Source: DATARH01 sp050246595
GTDB taxonomy: Bacteria > Pseudomonadota > Alphaproteobacteria > ATCC43930 > CGMCC-115725
Assembly: GCA_050246595.1 (NCBI GenBank)
Contig: JBFWVT010000051.1
Location: 1-32,426, forward strand
Direction: 5' to 3'
Length of the DNA stretch: 32,426 bases
Positions 1 to 8,427 of this stretch are shown here, one piece after another (positions within the stretch are counted from its first letter, which is position 1; each line of letters starts with the position of its first letter). The notes beneath the pieces are model-generated. The model searched no databases, had not been told where the DNA came from, and saw nothing but the letters and a program-made list of their open reading frames with translations. Position numbers and translations under genes: made by a program.

Positions 1-312
1 CAAATCCTGTGAATAGGGTCTGGGCATGCGTGCTGGCCTCCGCCCCCCAGCCAGCATCTTGCGCAGAGATCCCCGCGCCGGGGAACCCCTATCCCGTTTC
101 AACCAGACCCGATCACACTCTAGTGACCTGAGCCAGAGTTCTTTGCATCACTTCGCTTGGAGCAACGATAGCGGACATTCGCAAATCGGTCCTCCGCAAG
201 ATGACGGGATGAAAGGCCGAAATACGGGGTCTCGCTCAAAACGTTTCGGGCTCTCTTCGCTCTTGCCCGCGTCCCCACCGGCGGGCAGCATCCGGCGGGT
301 GCGGAGACTGAT
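1..312. other. Non-coding stretch upstream of tssA
   Basis: No convincing gene is visible in these 312 bases. The open frames here overlap tssA in other frames and resemble no family. Two small inverted repeats lie near the left edge: TGCTGGC/GCCAGCA (31-37 and 50-56) and TCCCC/GGGGA around a 5-base loop (70-84). They could be the 3' end signals of a gene lying to the left. The stretch should carry the promoter of the T6SS operon, but I see neither a good -35/-10 pair nor a sigma-54 GG/GC element. A TTGCAT at 143-148 has only a poor -10 partner. Confidence 0.5.
31..84. repeat. Two adjacent small hairpins
   Basis: The first hairpin has a perfect 7-bp stem TGCTGGC/GCCAGCA with a 12-base loop (31-56). 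The second has a 5-bp stem TCCCC/GGGGA with a 5-base loop (70-84). Neither is followed by a T tract, so a Rho-independent terminator is not shown. They may mark the end of a transcript coming from outside the window. Confidence 0.3.
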
Positions 313-1428
313 ATGGAACGGTTCCCGGAAGGTTTCGATCTTGCTGTGCTGCTTGCGCCGATCCCCGGCGATGCGCCGGCCGGGGTCGATCTGCGCGGCG
401 ATGCCTCGCCGCAATCGCTCTATTACCGGCTGCGTGACGCACGCGCCGAGGCGCGCGCGGCCGAGCGGGCGCTGGAGACCGAAGACCCGTTGAGCGCGCC
501 GCCGCCGGAATGGCGCACGATCCGCGATCTCGGCATCGAGGCCATTGCCGGGCATAGCAAGGATTTGGAAATCGCCGCCTGGCTGACCGAGGCGCTGCTG
601 CGCAGCGACGGGCTGGTCGGGTTCACTTCCGGCGTTCGCCTGATGACGGGGCTTGTCGAGGGGTTCTGGGACGATCTCTACCCGCTGCCCGACGAGGATG
701 GGATGGCGACGCGGGTGCGGCCGGTGGCGGGACTGAACGGCCAGTCCGGCGAGGGTTTGCTCGGCCCGGCGCTGCGCCGGGTGTCGCTGTTTCTGCGGCC
801 CGACGGCTCGCCGATGCCGTTCTGGCAATATGAGCAATCGGAAAACCTGGCCAAGAGCGGCGACACGGAGGTTCGCCAGAAGCGCATCGAGGCCGGCGTC
901 CTGCCGTTCGAGACCGTCGAGAACGAGGCGCATGCCGCCGGCGCGGCTCATTTTGTCGCGTTGCGGACAGAGGCCAAGGCGGCGGTCGATGCCTGGCGGG
1001 GACTCAGCGAAACACTCGATGCCCGTGCCGGCGACGAGGCGCCGCCGACCACCAGGGTGCGCGACCTTCTGCAGATGATTGCCGACGCCGTCGATCGCTT
1101 CGCGCCGGGCGGAGGCGAGGCGGCGACAATCGGTGCCGTCGCGCCCTCGCCGGACGGTGCGTCTGCGCCCGCCGCCCCTGCCGCGGTCGGTGGTGTGGAG
1201 GTTACCGCAACGCTGACCTCGCGCGAGGACGCGTTGCGCAGCCTTGCCGCGATCGCGGAGTTCTTCCGCCGCACCGAGCCGCTCTCGCCGCTTTCCTATA
1301 CGCTGCAGGAGGCCGTGCGGCGCGCGCGCATGACATGGCCCGAACTGCTCGAGGAAATCGTGCCCGATGCCGGTCAGCGGATGCAAATTCTGCTGAGCCT
1401 CGGGATCCGGCCTCCGCCGAGCGAGTAG
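313..1428 (+). CDS. tssA: Type VI secretion protein TssA (ImpA)
   Basis: 371 residues. TssA proteins cap or coordinate the growing T6SS sheath and tube on the cytoplasmic side of the baseplate. The N-terminal ImpA_N domain is clear at about residues 8-130: an early PIPGDAPAGVDLR segment, then HSKDLEIAAWLTEALLR (81-97) and EGFWDDLYPLPDEDG (116-130), all typical of the family. An Ala/Pro-rich linker (about 270-300) leads to a C-terminal helical part with RRTEPLSPLSYTLQEAVRRA and a LSLGI ending, as in other TssA proteins of about 350 residues. The ATG at 313 is the natural start because the conserved N-terminus follows directly. The gene opens the block; tssB follows after 97 bp. It corresponds to impA in the Agrobacterium imp order. 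Confidence 0.93.
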   Translation: MERFPEGFDLAVLLAPIPGDAPAGVDLRGDASPQSLYYRLRDARAEARAAERALETEDPLSAPPPEWRTIRDLGIEAIAGHSKDLEIAAWLTEALLRSDGLVGFTSGVRLMTGLVEGFWDDLYPLPDEDGMATRVRPVAGLNGQSGEGLLGPALRRVSLFLRPDGSPMPFWQYEQSENLAKSGDTEVRQKRIEAGVLPFETVENEAHAAGAAHFVALRTEAKAAVDAWRGLSETLDARAGDEAPPTTRVRDLLQMIADAVDRFAPGGGEAATIGAVAPSPDGASAPAAPAAVGGVEVTATLTSREDALRSLAAIAEFFRRTEPLSPLSYTLQEAVRRARMTWPELLEEIVPDAGQRMQILLSLGIRPPPSE

Positions 1429-1508
1429 TGCGGCAGGGCGGTGAGGCCATGACCGTGCTTATTCCGCTTCGGGTTTTGCACGTGATCGTATAGATTAGGC
1501 GTTCGGTA

Positions 1509-1522
1509 GCACGGGAGCGTGC
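1509..1522 (+). promoter_or_regulatory. Hairpin presenting the tssB ribosome binding site
   Basis: A perfect 5-bp stem GCACG/CGTGC encloses the loop GGAG, which is the likely Shine-Dalgarno of tssB (8 bases before the ATG at 1526). A ribosome binding site in an apical loop fits control by RNA structure or by an RNA-binding protein. The short stem could also be chance in such GC-rich DNA. Confidence 0.4.
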
Positions 1523-1525
1523 CGA

Positions 1526-2035
1526 ATGGCCGAGAGCATCCACGAAAAGTTGAAGCGGGTCCGCAAGCCGCGCGTCCACATTACCTACGAAGTCGAGACC
1601 GAAGGGGCGCAGATCATGCGCGAGCTGCCCTTTGTGGTCGGCATCATGGGAGATTTCTCCGGCGATCCGACAGCCCCGCTGCGACCGCTCTCCGAGCGCA
1701 AATTCATCCAGATCGACCGCGACAACTTCAACGACGTGATGGCCCGGATGACGCCGGGGCTCAATGTCAGGGTCGCCAACACGCTCGCCGATGACGGCAG
1801 CGAGATGGCGGTGCAGTTGAAATTCAACTCGATCGAGGATTTTGAACCGGCCCGGGTCGCCGAACAGGTCCCGGCGCTGAAGGCGCTGCTCGAGACCCGC
1901 AACAAGCTGCGCGACCTGATGACAAAGGTCGACCGCTCCGAACAGCTCGAGAGCCTGCTCGAACAGATCTTGAAGAACGAAACCGAGCTCAAGGCGCTGT
2001 CCGGCGAACTCGGGATCGCCAAGCAGGAGGGCTGA
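1526..2035 (+). CDS. tssB: Type VI secretion sheath small subunit TssB (ImpB/VipA)
   Basis: 169 residues, the usual TssB length. TssB and TssC form the contractile sheath around the Hcp tube in the cytoplasm. The protein starts with ESIHEKLKRVRKPRVHITYEV and has the hallmark ELPFVVGIMGDFSGDP, then LSERKFIQIDRDNFNDVM and the C-terminal LEQILKNETELKALSGELG helix. The ATG has GGAG 8 bases upstream, inside a hairpin loop. Only 3 bases separate its stop from the tssC ATG, and an AGGAGGG sequence at the end of tssB serves as the tssC ribosome binding site, so the two sheath genes are tightly coupled. Confidence 0.97.
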   Translation: MAESIHEKLKRVRKPRVHITYEVETEGAQIMRELPFVVGIMGDFSGDPTAPLRPLSERKFIQIDRDNFNDVMARMTPGLNVRVANTLADDGSEMAVQLKFNSIEDFEPARVAEQVPALKALLETRNKLRDLMTKVDRSEQLESLLEQILKNETELKALSGELGIAKQEG

Positions 2036-2038
2036 GCG

Positions 2039-3529
2039 ATGTCCGATCTTTCCCCGGCGGCCGCTCCCGCCGCCGCTGAAGCCACCCTCGTCCCCGGACT
2101 TCTCGACCAGGTCGTTTCGGCGACCAGACAGACCGAACCGGACCGCGCTCAGGACCTTGTCAAGACGCTGATCGAGCAGGCGCTGGCCGGCACGGTCACT
2201 TTCGACCGCAATCTCGCGCGCACGATCGACAAGGCGATCGCGGCGATCGACGCAAAGCTGTCGACCCAACTGAACGAGATCATGCACAATCCGCGCTTTC
2301 TCAAGCTCGAAGGGAGCTGGCGGGGGCTGAACTATCTCGTCATGAACAGCGAGACCGGGACCACGCTCAAGCTGCGCGTGCTCAACCTGTCGAAACGCGA
2401 GCTGTTGCGGGATCTGACCCGGGCCGTGGAGTTCGATCAGAGCGAGCTGTGGAAGCAGATCTACGAGAGCGAATTCGGAACGCCGGGCGGCGAACCGTAT
2501 GGCGCGCTGATCGGCGACTACGAATGGGGCAATCACCCGGACGATGTCGAGGCGCTCCGCCTGGTTTCGAATATTGCCGCCGGTGCGTTCGCTCCGTTTG
2601 TCTCCGCCGCCAGCGCCTCGCTGCTTGGTCTGCAAAGCTGGACCGAGCTGTCCAAGCCGCGCGATCTCGCGAAGATCTTCGACTCGGTCGAGTACGCCAA
2701 GTGGCGGAGCTTCAGGGACAGCGAGGATTCGCGCTTTGTCAACCTCGTCCTGCCGCGAGCCGTGGCGAGATTGCCGTATGGCGCGATGACCAAGCCGATC
2801 GACGAATTCAACTACGAGGAGGCGCCGTTCGATGCCTCGGGCGCCGCCCGCTCGATGGATCACGAGCATTATTGCTGGATGAATGCAGCCTATGTTCTCG
2901 GTACGCGCCTGACCGATGCGTTTGCGCAAACCGGGTTCTGTGTCGCGATCCGCGGCGCCGAGGGGGGCGGCAAGGTCGAAAACCTGCCGTTCCATGTCTT
3001 CACCTCCGACGACGGCGACCTCGATGCGAAATGCCCGACCGAGATCGGGATTACCGACCGGCGCGAGTTCGAACTGTCCAATCTGGGTTTTCAGCCGCTG
3101 AGCCATTACAAGAACACCGATTACGCGGTGTTCTTCGGCGCGCAGAGCACGCAGAAACCGAAAAAATACGACCGGCCCGAGGCGACGGCGAACGCCGCCA
3201 TTTCGGCGCGGCTGCCCTATCTGATGGCGACCAGCCGTTTTGCCCACTACCTGAAGGTCATGGCGCGCGACAAGATCGGCAGCTTCATGGAAGCGAGCGA
3301 TGTCGAGCAGTGGCTGAACCGCTGGATCCAGAACTATGTCAACTCGAACGAGAGCGCCGGCCAGGAAATGAAGGCCCGTTATCCGCTGCGCGAGGCGCGG
3401 ATCGAAGTCAGGGAGATACCGGGCCGGCCCGGCTCCTACAACGCCATCGCCCATCTGCGCCCGTGGCTGCAACTTGAGGAGCTGACGACCAGCATGCGGC
3501 TGGTGGCCCGCATCCCGCAGCGGGCATAG
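2039..3529 (+). CDS. tssC: Type VI secretion sheath large subunit TssC (TssC41/ImpC type)
   Basis: 496 residues, the standard size of TssC/VipB. Family landmarks are in order: MHNPRFLKLEGSWRGLNYLV, KLRVLNLSKRELLRDL, AVEFDQSELWKQIYESEFG, TPGGEPYGALIGDYEW, then GFCVAIRGAEGGGKVENLP and the C-terminal ARYPLREARIEVREIPGRPGSY. It pairs with TssB, whose gene lies 3 bp upstream. A second, diverged TssC gene follows after 138 bp. This copy keeps the more canonical sequence throughout and is probably the main sheath subunit, equivalent to ImpC (TssC41) of Agrobacterium. Confidence 0.97.
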   Translation: MSDLSPAAAPAAAEATLVPGLLDQVVSATRQTEPDRAQDLVKTLIEQALAGTVTFDRNLARTIDKAIAAIDAKLSTQLNEIMHNPRFLKLEGSWRGLNYLVMNSETGTTLKLRVLNLSKRELLRDLTRAVEFDQSELWKQIYESEFGTPGGEPYGALIGDYEWGNHPDDVEALRLVSNIAAGAFAPFVSAASASLLGLQSWTELSKPRDLAKIFDSVEYAKWRSFRDSEDSRFVNLVLPRAVARLPYGAMTKPIDEFNYEEAPFDASGAARSMDHEHYCWMNAAYVLGTRLTDAFAQTGFCVAIRGAEGGGKVENLPFHVFTSDDGDLDAKCPTEIGITDRREFELSNLGFQPLSHYKNTDYAVFFGAQSTQKPKKYDRPEATANAAISARLPYLMATSRFAHYLKVMARDKIGSFMEASDVEQWLNRWIQNYVNSNESAGQEMKARYPLREARIEVREIPGRPGSYNAIAHLRPWLQLEELTTSMRLVARIPQRA

Positions 3530-3667
3530 CGGAGATCGCGGTCACGGCCCATCGACGACGCGCACCCTCGAAGACCAGGACTGCGATATCGGAGGCGTCC
3601 CGGCCACGCGGCGGAAGCTGGCGGTGCATGACGCGGAAGGCCGCCGCCGGCCGACAACCAGGACAGG

Positions 3668-5233
3668 GTGGCGCTTCCCGTGAGTGACCTCGCCGTCGTC
3701 CTGCCGGAACCGTCCGGTCTGATTGCCGAGGCGCAGCCGTTGCGCGAAGTGGTCTTGGCCGGCCGTTTTTTCGGCCACCGATACTCCGAGGAGACGCACC
3801 GCACTGCGGAGTTCCGGGACATGCCGGCCGCCGAGGCGCTGGCCGCCTGGTTCGGGATCGCGGCAGCCTGTCGTCTCGCCGGCGATCCGGATGCGTGCCG
3901 CGGTGCGCTCGACCGGGATATCGCCGCGATCGATGCTCTGCTCGCCGAGCAGGTCGACGCGGTGCTGCATCATCCGCGCGTGCGGCAGCTCGAAGGACGG
4001 TGGCGCGCCGTTGCCTGGCTGGCCGGCGATCTCGATCCCGCCGGCGCGGTAAAGCTGAAAATACTGCATCTTCCGTGGAGCGAGCTGTGCCGCGATCTCG
4101 ATCGCGCCGTCGAGTTCGATCAGAGCCGGCTGTTCCAGAAAGTATACGAAAGCGAATTCGGGATGCCCGGCGGCGAACCTTACGGGTTGCTGGTCGTCGA
4201 TCATGAAGTCCGCCACCGCCCGGCGCCCGGTGCTCCGACCGACGATGTCAATACGCTGCTGCAACTCTCGGCGGTTGCCGCCGCGGCTTTTGTCCCGACC
4301 GTGCTGAGCGCCTCCCCCTCTCTGCTCCAGGTTGACGACTTTGCCGACCTCGCGATGGCGGCGGAACTGCGCGACCCGTTCCGCGGTCCGGAGTTCGGCC
4401 GCTGGCGCAGCCTGGCGACCCGGGAAGACATGCGCTTTATCGCGCTAGCGCTGCCGCGCGTGCTGGCCCGCCCGCCCTGGGAGGACGACCCGGCCCGCGC
4501 CGACGGTTTCCGCTATGCCGAATACGCTCCGGGCGCCGAGTGCCGGGTATGGATGAGCGCCGCCTATGCCTTCGCTTCCGTTGTCGCGCGCGCTTTTGTC
4601 AACCATTCCTGGCCGGCCGATGTACGCGGCGCGGAGACCGACTATATCGGCGGCGGGCTCGTCACCGATCTCCCGATCGAGCCGTTCCGTACCGACAGCG
4701 GGCACGCCTGGGTGCGTCCGCCGCTCGACATCGTGTTTTCGGACCGCGTCGAGGCGGCGCTGGTCGAAGCCGGGCTGATGCCGCTTTCGGCGCTGCCCTA
4801 CTGCGAAGAGGCGGTATTTTCGGCGGTGCGCAGCATGCAGGCGCCGGCGACCTATATCGGCGCGACGGCGCAGGCGGCAAATGCCAATGCGCGGCTTTCG
4901 GTGCAGATCAACTCGATGCTGTGCGTCTCGCGCTTTGCTCATTACGTCAAGGTCATCGGCCGCGACATGGTCGGATCGTTCAGGACGGCCGAGGAAATCG
5001 AGGCGCAGTTGCAGGCTTGGCTGATGGCCTATGTCAACACCAGCCTGTCCGCCGGCCCGGAGATGCGGGCGCGCTATCCGCTGATCGAGGCCCGCGTCAC
5101 GGTTCGCGAACGCCCCGGACGCCCCGGGGTCTATGGCTGCGTTGTTCTGTTGCAGCCGCATTTTCAACTCGATGACGTGACGGCTTCGTTCCGGCTCGTC
5201 ACCGACCTCGCCGCGCCGGGAGCCGGTGCCTGA
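3668..5233 (+). CDS. tssC2: Second TssC paralogue (TssC40/ImpD type)
   Basis: 521 residues, clearly homologous to the preceding TssC along its length: LHHPRVRQLEGRWRAVAWL, LKILHLPWSELCRDLDRAVEFDQ, VYESEFGMPGGEPYGLLVVDHE and the ending YPLIEARVTVRERPGRPGVYG. It is diverged elsewhere and has an extra N-terminal part of about 30-40 residues. Alphaproteobacterial imp clusters encode two TssC proteins (TssC41 and TssC40), both needed in Agrobacterium; this is the second. The start is a GTG at 3668. The frame is closed by a stop at 3629, and a GTG at 3680 is an alternative that is better spaced from the AGGG at 3665-3668. The 138-bp gap before it holds a small GGCCG/CGGCC hairpin (3639-3652). tagJ follows after 14 bp. 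Confidence 0.93.
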   Translation: MALPVSDLAVVLPEPSGLIAEAQPLREVVLAGRFFGHRYSEETHRTAEFRDMPAAEALAAWFGIAAACRLAGDPDACRGALDRDIAAIDALLAEQVDAVLHHPRVRQLEGRWRAVAWLAGDLDPAGAVKLKILHLPWSELCRDLDRAVEFDQSRLFQKVYESEFGMPGGEPYGLLVVDHEVRHRPAPGAPTDDVNTLLQLSAVAAAAFVPTVLSASPSLLQVDDFADLAMAAELRDPFRGPEFGRWRSLATREDMRFIALALPRVLARPPWEDDPARADGFRYAEYAPGAECRVWMSAAYAFASVVARAFVNHSWPADVRGAETDYIGGGLVTDLPIEPFRTDSGHAWVRPPLDIVFSDRVEAALVEAGLMPLSALPYCEEAVFSAVRSMQAPATYIGATAQAANANARLSVQINSMLCVSRFAHYVKVIGRDMVGSFRTAEEIEAQLQAWLMAYVNTSLSAGPEMRARYPLIEARVTVRERPGRPGVYGCVVLLQPHFQLDDVTASFRLVTDLAAPGAGA

Positions 5234-5247
5234 AGGAAACCACGCCA

Positions 5248-6066
5248 ATGCCGGAGACCCAGCAGACAGCCGGCGACCTGTTTCGCGCCGGCAATCTCGG
5301 CGGCGCCATCGCGGCGGCGAACGCCGAAGTGCGCCGCAAGCCCGGCGATCTCGGCGGCCGCGTCCTGCTTGCCGAATTGCTGGTGTTCGCCGGCAATCTC
5401 GAACGCGCCGACACGATCCTCGATGCGGCTTCCCAGGCCGATCCGAGCGCGTCCATCGTTGTCGCCGAATTCCGGCAATTGTTGCGCGCCGATCTCGCGC
5501 GGCGGCAATTCGTGCGTCTCGGGCGCGTTCCCGAATTTCTCGACGAGCCGACCGCGCCGCTGCGCGCCGTCTTGGCGGCGCAGATGGCGCTGCGCGGCGG
5601 CGACCCAAGCGAAGCCGCCGCTCGTGCCGCCGAGGCCGAAACGCTCCGGCCGCGCGTATCGGGCAGCTTGAAGCGGGACGGCGGCGAGATCGCCTTTGAC
5701 GATTTTCGCGACATCGATGATCTCTGCGCCGGGTTTTTCGAGGTGCTGACGACCAGCGGGAAGTATTTCTGGGTGCCGACGGAGCGGGTCGAGTCGATCC
5801 TGTTCCACCCGCCGAGGCGGCCGCGCGATCTGATCTGGCGGCGGGCGACGATTTCGGTCAATCGGGGGCCGGACGGCGAGGTGTACGTCCCGGCGATCTA
5901 CGATTCGGCGGCTCCCGATCTGCCGGACAACTACCGGCTCGGTCACGGCACCGATTGGACCGACGATCAAGCCGGCCCCGTTCGCGGGATCGGGCAGCGC
6001 GTCTTCCTCGCGGGGGATGACGCGTATCCGATTATGGAAATCGCCGAATTGAGTTTCGCGAGATGA
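5248..6066 (+). CDS. tagJ: T6SS accessory protein TagJ/ImpE
   Basis: 272 residues. ImpE/TagJ proteins (HsiE1 in Pseudomonas) bind the N-terminal helix of TssB and tune sheath disassembly; they are not universal in T6SSs. The N-terminal half is TPR-like (DLFRAGNLGGAIAAANAEVRRKPGDLGGRVLLAELL), followed by family motifs FDDFRDIDDLCAGFFEVLT, GKYFWVPTERV and LIWRRATISV, and a C-terminal DWTDDQAGPVRGIGQRVFL. AAGGAA lies about 10 bases before the ATG. The last four bases, ATGA, contain the start of tssE, so the two are translationally coupled. It sits between the second tssC and tssE exactly as impE does in the imp operon. Confidence 0.92.
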   Translation: MPETQQTAGDLFRAGNLGGAIAAANAEVRRKPGDLGGRVLLAELLVFAGNLERADTILDAASQADPSASIVVAEFRQLLRADLARRQFVRLGRVPEFLDEPTAPLRAVLAAQMALRGGDPSEAAARAAEAETLRPRVSGSLKRDGGEIAFDDFRDIDDLCAGFFEVLTTSGKYFWVPTERVESILFHPPRRPRDLIWRRATISVNRGPDGEVYVPAIYDSAAPDLPDNYRLGHGTDWTDDQAGPVRGIGQRVFLAGDDAYPIMEIAELSFAR

Positions 6067-6599
6067 ACACTCGGTCCGGGCGGGACCGCGGAGCGGCGCC
6101 GCCATACAGAGTCCGGCTGCCTCTGCTCGACCGGCTGACCGATGACGACCCGGATACCCGGCAGGACCCGCCGGTCTCGGCGGCGCAGGCTCTGGCGGTG
6201 CTGCGGCACAGCGTGCGCCGCGATATCGAGGCGCTGCTCAATGCGCGGCGGCGCTGGCGATCGTGGCCGAGCGGCTACGAGCAGCTGGCGGTCTCTCCGG
6301 TTGGCTACGGGATCAGTGATTTCGCCGCCGGCGCCTTCAACGATCCGGCTCAGCGCGAGCGCCTGTGCTCGCAGATCGAGGACACGATCCGACGCTTCGA
6401 GCCGCGTCTGGCGCAGGTTCGCGTCGTCCAGGTCGATACGGGCAATCCGCTCGAAGCGACATTGCGGCTGCGCATCGAGGGTCTGCTGCGTACCGAACCG
6501 GCGCCCGAACCGATCGCGTTCGATACGCTGGTCGAGGCCGCGACGGCGGAAGTGCAGGTCAAGGCGCCCGCAGGCAATCGGCCGGCGCTGGATTTGTAA
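6063..6599 (+). CDS. tssE: Type VI secretion baseplate protein TssE (gp25-like)
   Basis: 178 residues. TssE is the T6SS homologue of phage T4 gp25, a baseplate wedge protein that nucleates sheath assembly. The N-terminus has LPLLDRLTDDDP; the gp25 core follows with LRHSVRRDIEALLNARRR, then YGISDFAAGAF and RFEPRLAQVRVV. The start ATG overlaps the tagJ stop by 4 bp (ATGA). The C-terminus is somewhat longer than in many TssE proteins and ends in an ordinary tail. tssF starts 4 bases after the stop. Confidence 0.94.
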   Translation: MNTRSGRDRGAAPPYRVRLPLLDRLTDDDPDTRQDPPVSAAQALAVLRHSVRRDIEALLNARRRWRSWPSGYEQLAVSPVGYGISDFAAGAFNDPAQRERLCSQIEDTIRRFEPRLAQVRVVQVDTGNPLEATLRLRIEGLLRTEPAPEPIAFDTLVEAATAEVQVKAPAGNRPALDL

Positions 6600-6603
6600 T
6601 CCG

Positions 6604-8427
6604 ATGTCCGACGCGCTGCTGCCATACTATAATCGCGAATTGAATGCGCTGCGCCGGCTGGCGGCCGAGTTCGCCGAGGCGCATCCGAAGATCGCCGGCA
6701 GGCTGCGGTTGGCGGCGGAAACGGTTGACGATCCGCATGTCGAGCGGCTCCTCGAAGGCGTGGCGTTTCTGGCGGCGCGTGTCCATCACCGTCTCGACGA
6801 CGAATTTCCCGAACTCACCGACGCCCTTCTCGGGGTCCTCTACCCGCATTATCTCGCACCGGTCCCGTCGGCGGCCATCGTTCAGTTCCAGGTGCAGCCC
6901 GAGCTGACATTGCCGGTCCAGCTGCCGGCCGGGCTGGTTGTCGAGAGCGAGCCGGTACAGGGCGAGACGTGCCGCTTTCGCACCGCCTGGCCGCAAACGC
7001 TGTGGCCGGTCGCGATCGAGAGCGTGCGGCTTTCGGGGCTGCCGCTGAACGCGCCGGCCAATCCGCTGGCTGCCGGCGCCCTCAGCGTTTTGCGCATCGC
7101 GCTCAGGTGCAGTTCGGGACAGGCGAATTTCGCCCAGCTCGGCATTGATCGCCTGCGCTTTTTTTTGCGCGGCGCCGCGAATGTCGCGTTGCCGCTTTAC
7201 GAGTTGCTGGGCGCGCGCGCCCTGTCGGTGGCCTATGCCGAGGGACCCTCCGATCCGGCGGCGGTCCTGCTGCCGGCCAGCGCGATCGAGACGGTGGGGT
7301 TTGCGCCGGAACAGGGATTGCTGCCGTGGCCGGCGCGCAGCTTCGCCGGGTTCCGGTTGCTGACCGAATATTTTGCCTTTCCGGAAAAATTCCTGTTTGT
7401 CGATTTTGCCCGGCTCGACGCGAAGGCGCTGCTGCGCGAGAGCGAGCGGCTGGAGATATTCGTCTATTTCGACCGTGCCCTGACCGAACTGGAGCGCACG
7501 GTCGGCGCCGATGCGCTGGTGCTTGGCTGCACCCCGGTCGTCAACCTGTTCCCGCAGCGCTGCGAGCCGATCCGGTTGACCCATACCGATATCGAGTACC
7601 GTATCGTGCCGGACGCACGCCGCCCGAGCGCGATGGAGGTCTGGCAGGTCGAGCGGGTCCGGGAGACGCTGCCGGACGGCGGTTCGCGGCCGTGGCGGCC
7701 GTTCTACCGCCTGACCCACGGCGATCGCGACGATAGCAGCGCGGCCGGCTTCTATCATCTCACGCGACGGCCGACGCCGGCGCCGCTGACCGGCAGCGAG
7801 GTTTTTATCGCTCCGCACGACCCGGAATTCGACGCCGACGCCCCGAGCGGCACGGTGTTGTCGGTCGATGCATTGTGCCTCAACCGCGATCTCCCGGTCG
7901 GATTGCCCTTCGGCGGCGGCCGCCCGGCCTTGCGGCTGGCCGAGCCGTTGCCGAGCGTGGCGCAGCTGTCCTGCCTGACGGCGCCGAGCACACCGCTGCG
8001 GCCGCCGCTGCGGGAGCGCCGGTTCTGGCGCCTGTTATCCCATCTCTCGCTGGGACACCTGTCGATCGTCGGCGGTCCCGAGGGCGCTGCTGCGCTGCGC
8101 GAAGTGCTGCGCCTCTATGACATGCGCAACTCGGCCGAAACGCGGACCGCGATCGATGGGCTGATCGGCGTCAGCGCCATGCCGGGCAGCGCCCGGCTGC
8201 CGGGATCGCGAGCGGGAGCGTTCTGCCGCGGCGTGGACGTCCGGCTCGAATTCGATGCCGCTTCCTGGCAGAGCGCCGGGCTCTACCTTCTCGCCGCGGT
8301 GCTGGAGCGCTTTCTGGCGCTGCACGCGACGGTCAACTCGTTTGTCCGCACCACCGCGATCGTGCGCGGCCAGCCGGGATTTGCCGCCGCCTGGCCCGCA
8401 CGCGCCGGCATGCGGGTTCTGCTGTAA
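6604..8427 (+). CDS. tssF: Type VI secretion baseplate protein TssF (ImpG/VasA)
   Basis: 607 residues. TssF is a baseplate wedge component that works with TssG, TssE and TssK. The canonical N-terminus MSDALLPYYNRELNALRRLA is followed by FAEAHPKIAGRL, VERLLEGVAFLAARV and LLGVLYPHYLAPVPS. Further on are FPEKFLFVDF, GCTPVVNLF and RREAEPI-type sequence (CEPIRLTHTDIEYRIVPD), and the end WPARAGMRVLL. The open frame extends 154 codons further upstream, but that part overlaps tssE in another frame and is not family sequence, so the ATG at 6604 is chosen. The TAA stop shares one base with the tssG ATG (TAATG). Confidence 0.96.
   Translation: MSDALLPYYNRELNALRRLAAEFAEAHPKIAGRLRLAAETVDDPHVERLLEGVAFLAARVHHRLDDEFPELTDALLGVLYPHYLAPVPSAAIVQFQVQPELTLPVQLPAGLVVESEPVQGETCRFRTAWPQTLWPVAIESVRLSGLPLNAPANPLAAGALSVLRIALRCSSGQANFAQLGIDRLRFFLRGAANVALPLYELLGARALSVAYAEGPSDPAAVLLPASAIETVGFAPEQGLLPWPARSFAGFRLLTEYFAFPEKFLFVDFARLDAKALLRESERLEIFVYFDRALTELERTVGADALVLGCTPVVNLFPQRCEPIRLTHTDIEYRIVPDARRPSAMEVWQVERVRETLPDGGSRPWRPFYRLTHGDRDDSSAAGFYHLTRRPTPAPLTGSEVFIAPHDPEFDADAPSGTVLSVDALCLNRDLPVGLPFGGGRPALRLAEPLPSVAQLSCLTAPSTPLRPPLRERRFWRLLSHLSLGHLSIVGGPEGAAALREVLRLYDMRNSAETRTAIDGLIGVSAMPGSARLPGSRAGAFCRGVDVRLEFDAASWQSAGLYLLAAVLERFLALHATVNSFVRTTAIVRGQPGFAAAWPARAGMRVLL

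Noticed and set aside
143..172. TTGCAT...GATAGC as the tssA promoter
   Set aside because: The -10 half matches too poorly, and the GC-rich context yields many such pairs.
1202..3472. 756-codon minus-strand open frame opposite tssB and tssC
   Set aside because: It lies antisense to two unmistakable T6SS genes, and its translation is Arg/Gly/Leu-rich with no family features. Long antisense frames are expected in such GC-rich coding DNA.
6142..6603. 154-codon N-terminal extension of TssF
   Set aside because: It overlaps tssE in another frame and is Arg-rich noise. The TssF family N-terminus starts exactly at 6604.
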